NCBI GenBank assembly: GCA_029222685.1
Contig: JARHVB010000002.1
Location: 124,001-188,000 of the forward strand
Direction of reading: 5' to 3'
Source: Terripilifer ovatus
Lineage (GTDB): Bacteria > Pseudomonadota > Alphaproteobacteria > Rhizobiales > Beijerinckiaceae
DNA length: 64,000 bases
The position numbers and the translations under genes are program-made. Of the stretch, positions 1-8,457 are shown piece after piece (the stretch's first letter is position 1; each line of letters opens with the position of its first letter). A model generated the notes under the pieces. That model was not told the origin of the DNA. It worked only from the letters and a program-made list of their open reading frames with translations, and searched no databases.

Positions 1-23
1 TTTTTCAGCAGCCTGCTAGAAGG

Positions 24-860
24 CTAAATTCGCTTCAGCCCGATCGGTTTGGTATCCATCTTCATCCACGAGCCGTCGGGCTGGTGATCGAGATGGAGTT
101 TGTGGCCCTTGCGTGCCGTGAGGACCACTTGTCCGCGTTCAAGCGACCAGCCGAGCGGATCGAAAATGACGATGCCCTGATCGCGACAGGCGGGCGCCAG
201 TTGTGCGCGGTTCTGGCCGCGGCCGCGCGACTGTTCCATCAGCGTCACCATGCAGCCGGTGTCACGGCCGTTTTCCCGCAGCACTGCGTAACGGCCGGGA
301 ATGTCGGACATACGGGCAGGCGGCAATGCGGGCTGCTGCGGCTGGGCGGCGGGACGCGTTGCAGCGGTGGCAGCAGGCGTCCGCGGCTGGGCTTGCGCCA
401 GCGTCTGCGTCGATGTCTGGGCTTGCGCGACCTTGGTGCGGTAGGCCGGATTGAGATTGACCATTTCGTAGGTCTCGCCCTCCGGCCCCTTGGCCGCGAG
501 GGCGTTTTCATTGGCCGGAGCAAAGCTCAGAATTGCCTTGCCATCCTTGTCGGCGAGTTCGATCCGGCTTTCGTCGGGCATGTTCCAGGCAGTCACATCC
601 ATCAGGATCGGCAGGGCACGGCGGCAGCCGGAAGGCATGCCGAGGGCATGGCCGGCGGCTTCGGTATCGACCCGCAGATAAAGCCGGCATTTCCGGTTGG
701 TGTCGTTCAGAGACATGTCCCAGGCGCCGGACGTGCCGGCGACCACGTTGATATCCGTGGCGGCGCCGGCCGCCGCCGAAAGGCAGATGAAGCCGATCAT
801 CACCGCCGCGCGGCCGGCACGGGATGCAAAAAGCGTATGAACTTTGCCGGTCCGCAACAT
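24..860 (-). CDS. Secreted protein with two AprI/Inh-type protease inhibitor domains
   Basis: 278 aa. The N-terminus has a long basic stretch followed by a hydrophobic core (MIGFICLSAAAGAA), consistent with a Sec signal peptide, so it should be periplasmic or secreted. Two similar regions follow, about residues 34-125 and 185-278. Each begins with a short Gly/Trp or Gly/Tyr strand, holds one pair of cysteines (CRLYL...GCRRAL; GCMVTL...ACRDQG), and shows the W-L/I-alternating beta pattern of the AprI/Inh alkaline metalloprotease inhibitor family. An Ala/Pro/Gln/Thr-rich linker (about 140-180) joins them. The family inhibits serralysin-type proteases, but no protease gene is in the window. ATG at 860 is preceded by GGACGGAAG. 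It lies 68 bp downstream of the dehydrogenase on the same strand. The fold call is from pattern only; the target is unknown. Confidence 0.65.
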   Translation of the reverse strand: MLRTGKVHTLFASRAGRAAVMIGFICLSAAAGAATDINVVAGTSGAWDMSLNDTNRKCRLYLRVDTEAAGHALGMPSGCRRALPILMDVTAWNMPDESRIELADKDGKAILSFAPANENALAAKGPEGETYEMVNLNPAYRTKVAQAQTSTQTLAQAQPRTPAATAATRPAAQPQQPALPPARMSDIPGRYAVLRENGRDTGCMVTLMEQSRGRGQNRAQLAPACRDQGIVIFDPLGWSLERGQVVLTARKGHKLHLDHQPDGSWMKMDTKPIGLKRI

Positions 861-928
861 GACTTCCGTCCCTTAAATGAATTCGTTTCAAGTCCGAGTC
901 CCACCCGTGACCTCAGCCTAGAATCAAT

Positions 929-1948
929 TCATCCTGTCATTTTGCCTTTTTGACGGGCGGCCGCCAAGGCGTTTCGGTCCGCGGTTTCGGCGACCGGCGT
1001 CAAAACGTCCGTTCCGGCAAACCAGGCGTCGAGATTGTCGACCTGAAGCTGGCTCATGGCATCGCGGGTCGCCTGCGAAGCTGAGCCGACATGGGGCAGC
1101 AGGACCACATGGTCCATGGCGATCAATTCCGGCGGCACCCGGGGCTCGTCGGCGAAGACGTCGAGGCCGGCCGACAGGATGGTGCGGTTGCGCAGTGCCT
1201 CGATCAGGGCCGGCTCATCGACAATGGTGCCCCGCGCGATGTTGATCAGCACGCCGTTCGGGCCCAGAGCTTCCAGGACTTCCTTGTTGACGATGTTGCG
1301 GGTGGCAGGGCCGCCGGGCACGACGATCATGAGAATGTCGCAGGCCCGGGCCAGGGCGATGAGGCTGTCCATATAAGGGTAGCTGACGTCTGACGCACGG
1401 TTGCGGCTGTGATAGATCACCTTGACGCCGAAGGCCTCGGCGCGCTGGGCGATCGCCTTGCCGATCCGGCCCAGGCCCAGAATGCCCATGGTGCGGCCGC
1501 GCAGTGAGGCGGTCAATTCGAAGGGGCGCGTCAGCCATTTGCCGTCGCGCAGATATTTCTCGGCGCGGGGAAACTGGCGGATCGCGTTGAGGGTGAGGCC
1601 GAAGGCGGTGTCGGCCGTCTCTTCGGTCAGGACATCGGGTGTATTGGTGACGCAAATGCCTTGCGATGCGGCCCATTGCGCATCGACGTTGTCGTAGCCG
1701 ACGCCGAGATTGGCAACGATCTCGAGCTTCGGCAGACGCTGCATCAGCGCCGGGGAGATGGGATAGACCATGTCCTCGGCGAGAATGGGTGCGCCGGTTG
1801 CGATGGCGCGAATGTCGCCTCCGACACGCGCCAGGGTCGCTTCCTTGTCCGCATCGAGCCAGAGCTGGTGGACTTTGTAGCGGCTTCCCAGCGCGTCGCG
1901 CACGAGCTGCGGCAGCGGAACGGGCATCAGGATGTCGATCTGGCTCAC
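929..1948 (-). CDS. D-isomer specific 2-hydroxyacid dehydrogenase (glyoxylate/hydroxypyruvate reductase-like)
   Basis: 339 aa from a GTG start at 1948, six bases after the stop of the upstream Bug gene. A later ATG at 1927 is the alternative. The NAD(P)-binding Rossmann motif GILGLGRIGKAIA is central. The family's catalytic triad is visible: Arg in NIARGTIVDE, Glu in DVFADEP, His in LLPHVGSAS. It reversibly reduces a 2-keto acid to the D-2-hydroxy acid in the cytoplasm; the exact substrate cannot be read from sequence. Position downstream of two Bug binding proteins suggests that its substrate, or a related one, is captured by them. GTG was chosen because MSQID also starts the neighbouring Bug protein, which appears to carry a copy of this gene's first codons. 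Confidence 0.9.
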   Translation of the reverse strand: MSQIDILMPVPLPQLVRDALGSRYKVHQLWLDADKEATLARVGGDIRAIATGAPILAEDMVYPISPALMQRLPKLEIVANLGVGYDNVDAQWAASQGICVTNTPDVLTEETADTAFGLTLNAIRQFPRAEKYLRDGKWLTRPFELTASLRGRTMGILGLGRIGKAIAQRAEAFGVKVIYHSRNRASDVSYPYMDSLIALARACDILMIVVPGGPATRNIVNKEVLEALGPNGVLINIARGTIVDEPALIEALRNRTILSAGLDVFADEPRVPPELIAMDHVVLLPHVGSASQATRDAMSQLQVDNLDAWFAGTDVLTPVAETADRNALAAARQKGKMTG

Positions 1949-1956
1949 GTATGTTC

Positions 1957-2997
1957 TCAGCGCTTCTCGATGCCGGCTTTGTCGATGACGGCCGTCCACT
2001 TGGTAATGTCATCGGTAAGGCGTTGCAAGGTTTCTGCCGGGGTGCCGCCGCGTGCCTCGGCGCCAACGGCCAGGATGCGCGCTTTCGTGTCCGGATCGGC
2101 AAGCACCTCGCGCATGATGGCGTTGAGCCGGTCGACGATCGGTTGCGGCGTCTCGGCGCGGACATAGATGGCGTTCCACGAGCGGACATCGAAGTTGGGA
2201 ACGCCGGCTTCCTGCACGGTCGGCAGGTCCGGCATCCATGGCGTCCGCGTGGCGGAGGATGTCGCCAGCGCGCGCAGGGAGCCGTCTTCCACGTTCGCCC
2301 TCAGCGAGGCGTAGGCATCGATGATCACGTCGACATCCTTGCGCATGGCGGCCAGCATGAGATCCGGCGTGGTGCGGAAGTTGACGACGCGCAGGTCGAC
2401 ATTCGCCTGCGCCTTGAACAGCTCGGCCGACAGATGCTGTGTGCTGCCGATGGCGATCGTGCCGATATTCAGCTTGCCCGGATTTTCCTTGGCGGCCTTC
2501 AGCACATCGCCGAGCGTCTTGTAGGGAAGCTCGGCAGAGGTGACGAAAATGAAATCGAAGAAGGCGATCGTCGATACGGGGCGGAACTGCTTCACCGGAT
2601 CGAAGGGAAGCTGTTTGAACAGGCCGACGCTGATGGCGGTTCCATTCGAGAACAGCGCCAGCGTATTGCCGTCGGCCGCGGCCGAGAGAACCGAGCGGGC
2701 CGCGGTGATGCCGCCGGCAGCCGGCTGATTTTCGATGAACAGGCGCTGGCCGAGCTTGTCGCTGATCTTTTCAGCCGCGATGCGCGCCATCAGGTCGCCG
2801 CCGCCACCGGCGCCGAAAGGCACGATGAATTTGATCGGCTGGTTCGGCCATTGGACCTGCGCAACGGCATGCGTGACCAACCCCGGCGCGGCGGCAAGGC
2901 CGGCGCCAGAAGCCAATGCCATGACAGCCGCGCGCCGGGTGAGGCGGTGGCGACCGGCACCGTGCGGCGCCGGTGTCAGATTGTCGATCTGGCTCAT
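1957..2997 (-). CDS. Bug/TctC-family periplasmic solute-binding protein (copy 2)
   Basis: 346 aa. The start at 2997 lies 7 nt after the stop of the upstream paralogue. The N-terminus (MSQIDNLTPAP) is followed by a twin-arginine-like export signal (LTRRAAVMALASGAG...AVAQ). The mature part is a TctC domain (PF03401 family): a beta-strand with FIVPFGAGGGGDLMAR, then ENQPAAGG, NGTAISVGLF and PTVQEAGVPNFD blocks. Bug proteins bind carboxylic acids or similar anions in the periplasm and usually serve TctAB transporters; no tctA or tctB is nearby. It is nearly collinear with, and very similar to, the protein encoded at 3005-4012. Its first eleven residues instead resemble the N-terminus of the downstream dehydrogenase. 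Confidence 0.92.
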   Translation of the reverse strand: MSQIDNLTPAPHGAGRHRLTRRAAVMALASGAGLAAAPGLVTHAVAQVQWPNQPIKFIVPFGAGGGGDLMARIAAEKISDKLGQRLFIENQPAAGGITAARSVLSAAADGNTLALFSNGTAISVGLFKQLPFDPVKQFRPVSTIAFFDFIFVTSAELPYKTLGDVLKAAKENPGKLNIGTIAIGSTQHLSAELFKAQANVDLRVVNFRTTPDLMLAAMRKDVDVIIDAYASLRANVEDGSLRALATSSATRTPWMPDLPTVQEAGVPNFDVRSWNAIYVRAETPQPIVDRLNAIMREVLADPDTKARILAVGAEARGGTPAETLQRLTDDITKWTAVIDKAGIEKR

Positions 2998-3004
2998 GCC
3001 GCTC

Positions 3005-4012
3005 TCAGCGCTTTTCAATGCCGGCCTTGTCGATGACGGCAGTCCATTTGGTGATGTCGTCGGTCAGGCGCTTGAGGGCTTCCGCGGGTGTGCCGCCGCG
3101 CGCCTCGACGCCGATCTCAAGCATACGTTTCTTCGTCTCGGGCTCCGCAAGCACCTCGACCATGACTGCGTTGAGCTTGTCGATGATCGGTTGTGGCGTC
3201 TCGGCGCGCACATAGATGGCGTTCCACGAGAGGACATCGAAATTGGGAACGCCGGCTTCCTGCACGGTCGGCAGGTTTGGCATCCAGATCGTCCGTGTGC
3301 CTGAAGAGGTCGCCAGCGCGCGCAACGAACCGTCCTCGACATTGGTCTTCAGCGAGGCGTAGGAATCGATGATCAGGTCGACGTCCTGGCGCATGGCGGC
3401 CAGCATGAGATCCGGCGTGGTGCGGAAGTTGACGACGCGCAAATCGATGTTGGCCTGCGACTTGAACAGTTCAGCCGACAGATGCTGGGTGCTGCCGATG
3501 GCGATCGTGCCGATGTTCAGCTTGCCCGGATTTTCCTTGGCCGCCTTGATGACATCGCCGAGCGTCTTGTAGGGCGTCTTGGCGGACGTGACGAAAATGA
3601 AATCGAAGAAGCTGATCGTCGACACCGGCTTGAACTGCTTCACCGGATCGAAGGGGAGCTTGTTGAACAGGCCGACGCTGATGGCGGTGCCGTTCGAGAA
3701 CAGAGCCAGGGTATTGCCGTCGGGCTCGGCGGTGACGACCGAACGGGCGGCGGTGATGCCGCCGGCGGCCGGCTGGTTTTCGATGAACAGGCGTGCGCCA
3801 AGCTTGTCGCTGATCTTCTCGGCGGCGATGCGGGCGGTGAGGTCGCCGACGCCGCCGGCACCGAAGGGCACGACGAACTTGATCGGTCCGGATGGCCACT
3901 TGGCCTGGGCCATGGCGCCGGAGACGAAGCCCGGCGCTGCGGCGAGGCCAACTGCGCCAGCAGCCAAGGTCTTGATTGCCGCACGGCGGGTGATTGTCTG
4001 CCTGCTTCCCAT
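3005..4012 (-). CDS. Bug/TctC-family periplasmic solute-binding protein (copy 1)
   Basis: 335 aa. Start ATG at 4012 is preceded by AGGAGT at good spacing. The signal peptide carries a twin-arginine pattern (ITRRAAIKTLAAGAVG) ending near GAMAQA. A full-length TctC domain follows, with the same conserved blocks as its downstream paralogue (VVPFGAGGVGDLTAR, ENQPAAGG, PTVQEAGVPNF). Most aligned residues of the two copies are identical, and both end in VIDKAGIEKR, so this is a recent tandem duplication. It starts 98 bp downstream of the ABC permease gene and may be co-transcribed with it. The ligand is unknown; the neighbouring hydroxyacid dehydrogenase hints at a hydroxy- or keto-acid. Confidence 0.92.
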   Translation of the reverse strand: MGSRQTITRRAAIKTLAAGAVGLAAAPGFVSGAMAQAKWPSGPIKFVVPFGAGGVGDLTARIAAEKISDKLGARLFIENQPAAGGITAARSVVTAEPDGNTLALFSNGTAISVGLFNKLPFDPVKQFKPVSTISFFDFIFVTSAKTPYKTLGDVIKAAKENPGKLNIGTIAIGSTQHLSAELFKSQANIDLRVVNFRTTPDLMLAAMRQDVDLIIDSYASLKTNVEDGSLRALATSSGTRTIWMPNLPTVQEAGVPNFDVLSWNAIYVRAETPQPIIDKLNAVMVEVLAEPETKKRMLEIGVEARGGTPAEALKRLTDDITKWTAVIDKAGIEKR

Positions 4013-4110
4013 CGAAAGCACTCCTTTAATTTGAAATATCACGCCTAGAATTGGCGGCATCCTGCACGGAATCGCAGCAGCTTCAAGTCTTCGGCTTCAA
4101 GTCTTGCGCC

Positions 4111-4920
4111 TCAAGCCTCGCGGCTGCGCTGGCTGTCATGCCAGCGTCCCAGCAAAAGGTGGGACAGAATCGAGAAGAACAGGAAGATCGCGATGCCGGT
4201 GACCGAAATCAGCACCAGGGCTGCGAACATGCGGGGAATGTTGAGCCGGTAACCTGCCTCGGCGATGCGGAAGGCGAGGCCGGTGCCCTGGCCGGCGGAG
4301 CCTGCGGCGATCTCGGCGACAATAGCGCCGATCAGCGCCAGGCCGCCGCCGATCTTCAGGCCGCCGAGAAAATAAGGCAGGGCGCCTGGCAGGCGCAGCA
4401 GCCGCAATTGCTGCCAGCGCGACGCCCCATAGAGCTCATAAAGCTCGACCAGGTTGTGGTCGGCGGAGGCGAGGCCGAGCACCGTGTTCGACAGGATGGG
4501 GAAGAAGGCGACGATGAAGGCGCAGACCAGCACCGCCGTCTGGGCGTCGAGATAGACGAGCAGCAAAGGCGCGATGGCGATCACCGGCGTCACCTGCAGG
4601 ATGACGGCGAAGGGAAAGAACGACCGCTCGACCCATTTCCACTGCGCGAACAGGATCGCCAGAAACAGGCCGCCGGCGATCGCCAGGAACAGCGCCGAAA
4701 AGGTGATCTTCAACGTCACCCACAGCGAGCCCGACAGCAGCGGCCAGTCCTTGACGATGGTTTCGCCGATGAGGCTGGGCGAGGGCAGCAGATAGGGCGG
4801 AATGTCGTTGAGCCTGACCACGGCCTCCCAGCCCGCGAGCGCGGCGATGAAGATCGCGACCGGAAGCACGAAGTCGGGCAACGCGTTTGTGGCGCGGCCG
4901 TTGGCGCGTGGTTCGCTCAT
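4111..4920 (-). CDS. ABC transporter inner-membrane permease (BPD_transp_1, NMT1/SsuC-type)
   Basis: 269 aa, with about six predicted membrane segments. The EAA loop that contacts the ATPase is visible near LVELYELYGASRWQQLRLLRLPGALPYFLGG, a pattern typical of SsuC/TauC/ThiX permeases. ATG at 4920 overlaps the TGA of the ATPase gene (ATGA), which indicates translational coupling. Together with the ATPase (4917-5687) and binding protein (5720-6730) it forms a complete importer. The C-terminus ends in HDSQRSREA. Short direct repeats of gcttcaagtctt lie just past its stop (about 4080-4105). Confidence 0.92.
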   Translation of the reverse strand: MSEPRANGRATNALPDFVLPVAIFIAALAGWEAVVRLNDIPPYLLPSPSLIGETIVKDWPLLSGSLWVTLKITFSALFLAIAGGLFLAILFAQWKWVERSFFPFAVILQVTPVIAIAPLLLVYLDAQTAVLVCAFIVAFFPILSNTVLGLASADHNLVELYELYGASRWQQLRLLRLPGALPYFLGGLKIGGGLALIGAIVAEIAAGSAGQGTGLAFRIAEAGYRLNIPRMFAALVLISVTGIAIFLFFSILSHLLLGRWHDSQRSREA

Positions 4921-5687
4921 TGGGCCACCGTTTGCTGCTGTGGCGCATTCATAGCCTTGTGCAGCGCCGCGGAGACGATGCGGCAATGATCGGCATAAAC
5001 AGCACTGAGCCGGAACTCTTCGTTGCGCGGCAGCGGTTCGGGGATATCGATGCCGGCGACGATGCGGCCCGGCCGCGGCGAGAACACGGCGATGCGGGTC
5101 GACAGATAGACGCTCTCGAACACCGAATGGGTGACGAAGCCGACGGTGGTTCCAAGTTCGGTCTTCAAGGCCAGCAGGTCGTCGTTGAGCTTGAAGCGGG
5201 TGATCTCGTCGAGCGCGGCGAAAGGCTCGTCGAGCAGCAGCAGCGGCGGGCGGGTCACCAGGGCGCGGGCGATGGAAACGCGCATCTTCATGCCGCCCGA
5301 CAATTCGCGCGGATAGACTTTGGCGAAGGCGCCGAGCCCGACGAGATCGAGCGCCTCGTCGATCGACCTGGCGGCGTCCCTGCGCGGAATATGGCGCAGG
5401 CGCAGCGGCAGCCAGACGTTGTCGAAGACGCTGGCCCAGGGCATCAAGGTCGGCTCCTGGAAGACGAAGCCGACCTGCGGCCGCGCTCCACCGGTCCAGC
5501 CGATGGTTCCCGATGTCGGCGGCATCAGTCCGGCCAGCATGCGCAGCGCCGTCGACTTGCCGCAGCCGGAGGGGCCGAGAAAGGTCAGGAATTCGCCATC
5601 GGCAATGTCGAGATCGAGCCCGTCGACGGCAAGCGTGCCGTTGGCGAAGGTCTTGCTGATGCCGCGAAGCGTGGCGAGAACGCTCAT
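4917..5687 (-). CDS. ABC transporter ATP-binding protein (nitrate/sulfonate/thiamine-precursor type)
   Basis: 256 aa. The nucleotide-binding motifs are intact: Walker A GPSGCGKST, Q-loop VFQEPTLMPW, signature LSGGMKMRVSIARAL, Walker B LLLLDEPFAALDE and the H-loop His in FVTHSVFE. It energises import through the adjoining permease on the cytoplasmic face. The start at 5687 (MSVLATLRG) was chosen because conserved ABC sequence begins there; upstream in-frame sequence is a shadow of the binding-protein gene. The gene is 32 bp downstream of the binding-protein stop and overlaps the permease start by 4 bp. Confidence 0.93.
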   Translation of the reverse strand: MSVLATLRGISKTFANGTLAVDGLDLDIADGEFLTFLGPSGCGKSTALRMLAGLMPPTSGTIGWTGGARPQVGFVFQEPTLMPWASVFDNVWLPLRLRHIPRRDAARSIDEALDLVGLGAFAKVYPRELSGGMKMRVSIARALVTRPPLLLLDEPFAALDEITRFKLNDDLLALKTELGTTVGFVTHSVFESVYLSTRIAVFSPRPGRIVAGIDIPEPLPRNEEFRLSAVYADHCRIVSAALHKAMNAPQQQTVAQ

Positions 5688-5719
5688 GCCTGCAGTCTCA
5701 TACGTGCAGTCTCCTGCGT

Positions 5720-6730
5720 CTAGTTTTTGGGACGCAGTTCCAGCCCGACCTTCTTGTTGACGAACTGCAGCGTATAGGCCTTGCGCAGGTCGATGCTGGC
5801 GTTGATGACCTTGGCGCTCACCATCTTGTCGAAGAAGCTCTTCATACGCTGATCGTTCATGGCACCGATCCCCGCGGTCAGCGACTCGCCCGAATCGACG
5901 ATGCCGTATTCCTTCATCTTGGCGATGGAGAAAGCGATCTGCTCGTCGGTCATCTCCGGATTTTCGCGCTTGATGAGGGCGTTCGCCTTGCTGTTGTCGC
6001 CGTACATATAGTTGTACCAGCCGATGATCGAGGCATCGACAAAGCGCTGCACCAGATCGGGGTTCTTGGCGACGAGATCGGTGCGCGTCTCGATGGTCGT
6101 CGAATAGGTGTCGAATCCGTGGTCGGCGAGCAGGAACAGGTTCGGCTTGAACTTGCCGGCCTGTTCGACGGCATAGGGTTCGGACGTGACATAGCCCTGT
6201 TGAACGGATTTTTTGTCGGCGATGAAGGGGGCCGGATTGAACGTGTAGGGCTTCACGTTTTCTTCCCGGAAGCCGTAGGCCTGCTTCATCCACTGGAAGG
6301 CGCTCGCCAGCAACTCCTTGCCGACGAAGATGGTCGCCTTGTTGAGGTCTTCCCATTTGTCGAGCCCCTGGCCGGGGTGGGACATGAAGACCGTCGGGTC
6401 CTTCTGGAACATGGAGGCGACGACGACGACCGGGATTTTTTCTTCCACCGCGGTGAACGACGGGATCATGTTGCCGTTCATGTAGAATTCGATCTTGCCG
6501 GCCACGAGCTGCAGGCGATTGTTCGCCTGCGGGCCGCCGGGGAGGATCTTCACGTCGAGGCCGTATTTCTCATAGGTGCCGTCGACGAGGGCCTGGTAAT
6601 GGCCGCCGTGCTCGGCTTCCGCCAGCCAGTTGGTGCCGAAGGTGATCTTATCGAGCGCGCTGGCGCCGCTGCCTGAAACAATTGCCGCCGCAGCCGCCAG
6701 AAGGGCTGCCTTCACCATGGAACTTCTCAC
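5720..6730 (-). CDS. NMT1/THI5-type ABC transporter substrate-binding protein
   Basis: 336 aa from a GTG start at 6730 preceded by AGGAGG; an ATG four codons later (6718) is the alternative but has worse spacing. A signal peptide (MVKAALLAAAAAIVSGSGASA) is followed by a type-2 periplasmic binding domain. FGTNWLAEAEHGGHYQA and KYGLDVKILPGG match the NMT1/THI5 (ThiY/SsuA-like) pattern. Members bind pyrimidine thiamine precursors, riboflavin, sulfonates or similar small molecules; I cannot assign the ligand. It is the first gene of the importer operon. I looked for a TPP-type riboswitch in the 101 bp upstream and did not see one. Confidence 0.88.
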   Translation of the reverse strand: MRSSMVKAALLAAAAAIVSGSGASALDKITFGTNWLAEAEHGGHYQALVDGTYEKYGLDVKILPGGPQANNRLQLVAGKIEFYMNGNMIPSFTAVEEKIPVVVVASMFQKDPTVFMSHPGQGLDKWEDLNKATIFVGKELLASAFQWMKQAYGFREENVKPYTFNPAPFIADKKSVQQGYVTSEPYAVEQAGKFKPNLFLLADHGFDTYSTTIETRTDLVAKNPDLVQRFVDASIIGWYNYMYGDNSKANALIKRENPEMTDEQIAFSIAKMKEYGIVDSGESLTAGIGAMNDQRMKSFFDKMVSAKVINASIDLRKAYTLQFVNKKVGLELRPKN

Positions 6731-6831
6731 GCTACCTCCTGCGGCCGATGCGGGCCCTCTGCGTTGCCGGTCAGCTTTTGTCGCCAGTCCGGGACAGGAG
6801 CGCAAGGTAAATTTGCGAGGAAATTGAAGAC

Positions 6832-8457
6832 TCAGAGGTTGTAGATCTTCCAGGTGTAGTTCCAGGTTTCCGTCAGCCGCCGGCGGCCCGTCTGCAGGAA
6901 GCATGTCATCGTCGTCGTCTCGGTATCGCTGACCTCGACGTCAATCATGGCGCGGAACCCCTTGATGGCAGGGTTAGGCACCAGGAATTTCCGCAGCACC
7001 TTGCCGTTCGTCGCTCCGGCGACGATTTCGACAGCGCTCGGCTGGTTGAGGTAATAGGCCAGCTCGCCGTCGACGAAATCGATCATGAAGCGGCGGGTAT
7101 TGTGGCCGGCCGCCTCTGCCGAGCCCAGCGCATAAGCGGGCGCGTTGAACGTGTTGAGCGTGCGGCCGAGCGTGTTGAGATCGGCGCCGTCGTGCAGCGC
7201 GCGCATGCGGTAGGAGAAGGTGAACGGCTTGCCCGGATCGAGCGGGGCGTTGGGAACATAGGCGACGATGATGTTGTCGAACGTCTCGTCCTTGGTGGCG
7301 AGTTCGATCAATTCGATGCGGCCTTCACCCCAATTGCCCTGGGGCTCGATCCAATAGCTCGGCCGCTGCTCGTAGTTCAGCTCGATGTCCTGGTAGTTGG
7401 CGAAGTTACGGTCGCGCTGGATGAGGCCGAAGCCTTTAATGTTGGTGACCGGAAAATTATCGACTTCCTGGATGAGCGGATTGTGGAGCGGCCGCCAGAT
7501 CCAGTCGTCCTTGTCGGTGCGGATCATCAGCCCGTCCGAATCGTGCAGCTCGGTGCGGAACTCGTCGTATTTGTTGCGATCGTTCATGTGGCGATCGTTC
7601 TCGCCCAGGAAATACATCGACGTCAGCGGCGCCATGCCGAGGCGCGTGATCTGTTTGCGCGGGAACAGCGTCGCCTCGATGTCGACCGGGGTTTCGGGGC
7701 CCGGCTGGAAGATGAAACGATAGGCTCCCGCCACCGAGGGGCTGTCGAGCAGGGCGTAGATCGTCACGCGATCGGTATTGGCGTCCGGCGTGTCGATCCA
7801 GAATTCACGGAAAAACGGAAATTCCTCGTTATTGTCGAGAAGGCCGGTGTTGATCGCCAGGCCGCGTGCCGACAGGCCGTATTTCTGGTCGCGCCCAAGC
7901 CAGCGGAAATAGCTGGCGCCGATGAAGGACAGCAGTTCGTCGCTGTTGCGCGGGTCGTTCAGCGGAAAATGGATGCGGAAGCCGGCGAAGCCGAGATTGA
8001 CCGGCAGTGGCTTGTCGAACTTGGCGCGACCGTAGTCGAAGAGATTCGCCGAATAAGGGATCGGCGTCGCGACGCCGTCGCGCACCGTGTTGATCGTTAC
8101 CGGGCGCAGGAACAGGTGGCCGAGATGAAAGAGCTGCAGCCTGAAGCGACCGCCGGTCGCACCGAGCAGGGCGCGGTCGGCGCGGAACCGGATCTCGCGC
8201 CAGGCGTCGAAGTCGAGTTTGGTGAGTTGTTCAGGCAGGACCGGAATGCTGGCGTCGTGGGGAGCAGAAGCGATTTCCCGCGCGCGCTTGACCACGTCCT
8301 CGAAGCCGAAGGTTTGCGGCTGCTGGGCAGGTTGCGGCTGCGGCGCCGGAGGTTTTGACGACTGGGCGGGTGGCTGCTGGGCCTCGGCCGGGGCCGAAAG
8401 TCCGGCGGCCGAGATGGCCATTCCAGCGACGATCGTACGGCGGGTCACTACACTCAT
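6832..8457 (-). CDS. Periplasmic glucan biosynthesis protein (OpgG/OpgD family)
   Basis: 541 aa. Start ATG at 8457 (MSVVTRRTIVAG) gives a twin-arginine signal peptide ending near PAEAQ; a Pro/Gln-rich linker (about residues 28-50) follows. The MdoG domain begins at TFGFEDVVKRAREIA and runs to the C-terminus, with family blocks such as FLGENDRHMND, DEFRTELHDSDGLMI and the C-terminal immunoglobulin-like part. Family members act in synthesis or backbone processing of osmoregulated periplasmic glucans. The Tat signal resembles E. coli OpgD more than OpgG, but sequence alone does not settle which. No opgH glucosyltransferase is adjacent. Genes on both sides appear unrelated. Confidence 0.9.
   Translation of the reverse strand: MSVVTRRTIVAGMAISAAGLSAPAEAQQPPAQSSKPPAPQPQPAQQPQTFGFEDVVKRAREIASAPHDASIPVLPEQLTKLDFDAWREIRFRADRALLGATGGRFRLQLFHLGHLFLRPVTINTVRDGVATPIPYSANLFDYGRAKFDKPLPVNLGFAGFRIHFPLNDPRNSDELLSFIGASYFRWLGRDQKYGLSARGLAINTGLLDNNEEFPFFREFWIDTPDANTDRVTIYALLDSPSVAGAYRFIFQPGPETPVDIEATLFPRKQITRLGMAPLTSMYFLGENDRHMNDRNKYDEFRTELHDSDGLMIRTDKDDWIWRPLHNPLIQEVDNFPVTNIKGFGLIQRDRNFANYQDIELNYEQRPSYWIEPQGNWGEGRIELIELATKDETFDNIIVAYVPNAPLDPGKPFTFSYRMRALHDGADLNTLGRTLNTFNAPAYALGSAEAAGHNTRRFMIDFVDGELAYYLNQPSAVEIVAGATNGKVLRKFLVPNPAIKGFRAMIDVEVSDTETTTMTCFLQTGRRRLTETWNYTWKIYNL

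Noticed and set aside
6731..6831. Possible TPP riboswitch upstream of the NMT1/THI5-type binding protein
   Set aside because: Only a fragment resembling CTGAG occurs, inside the end of the upstream gene; the region is too short and lacks the second conserved arm.
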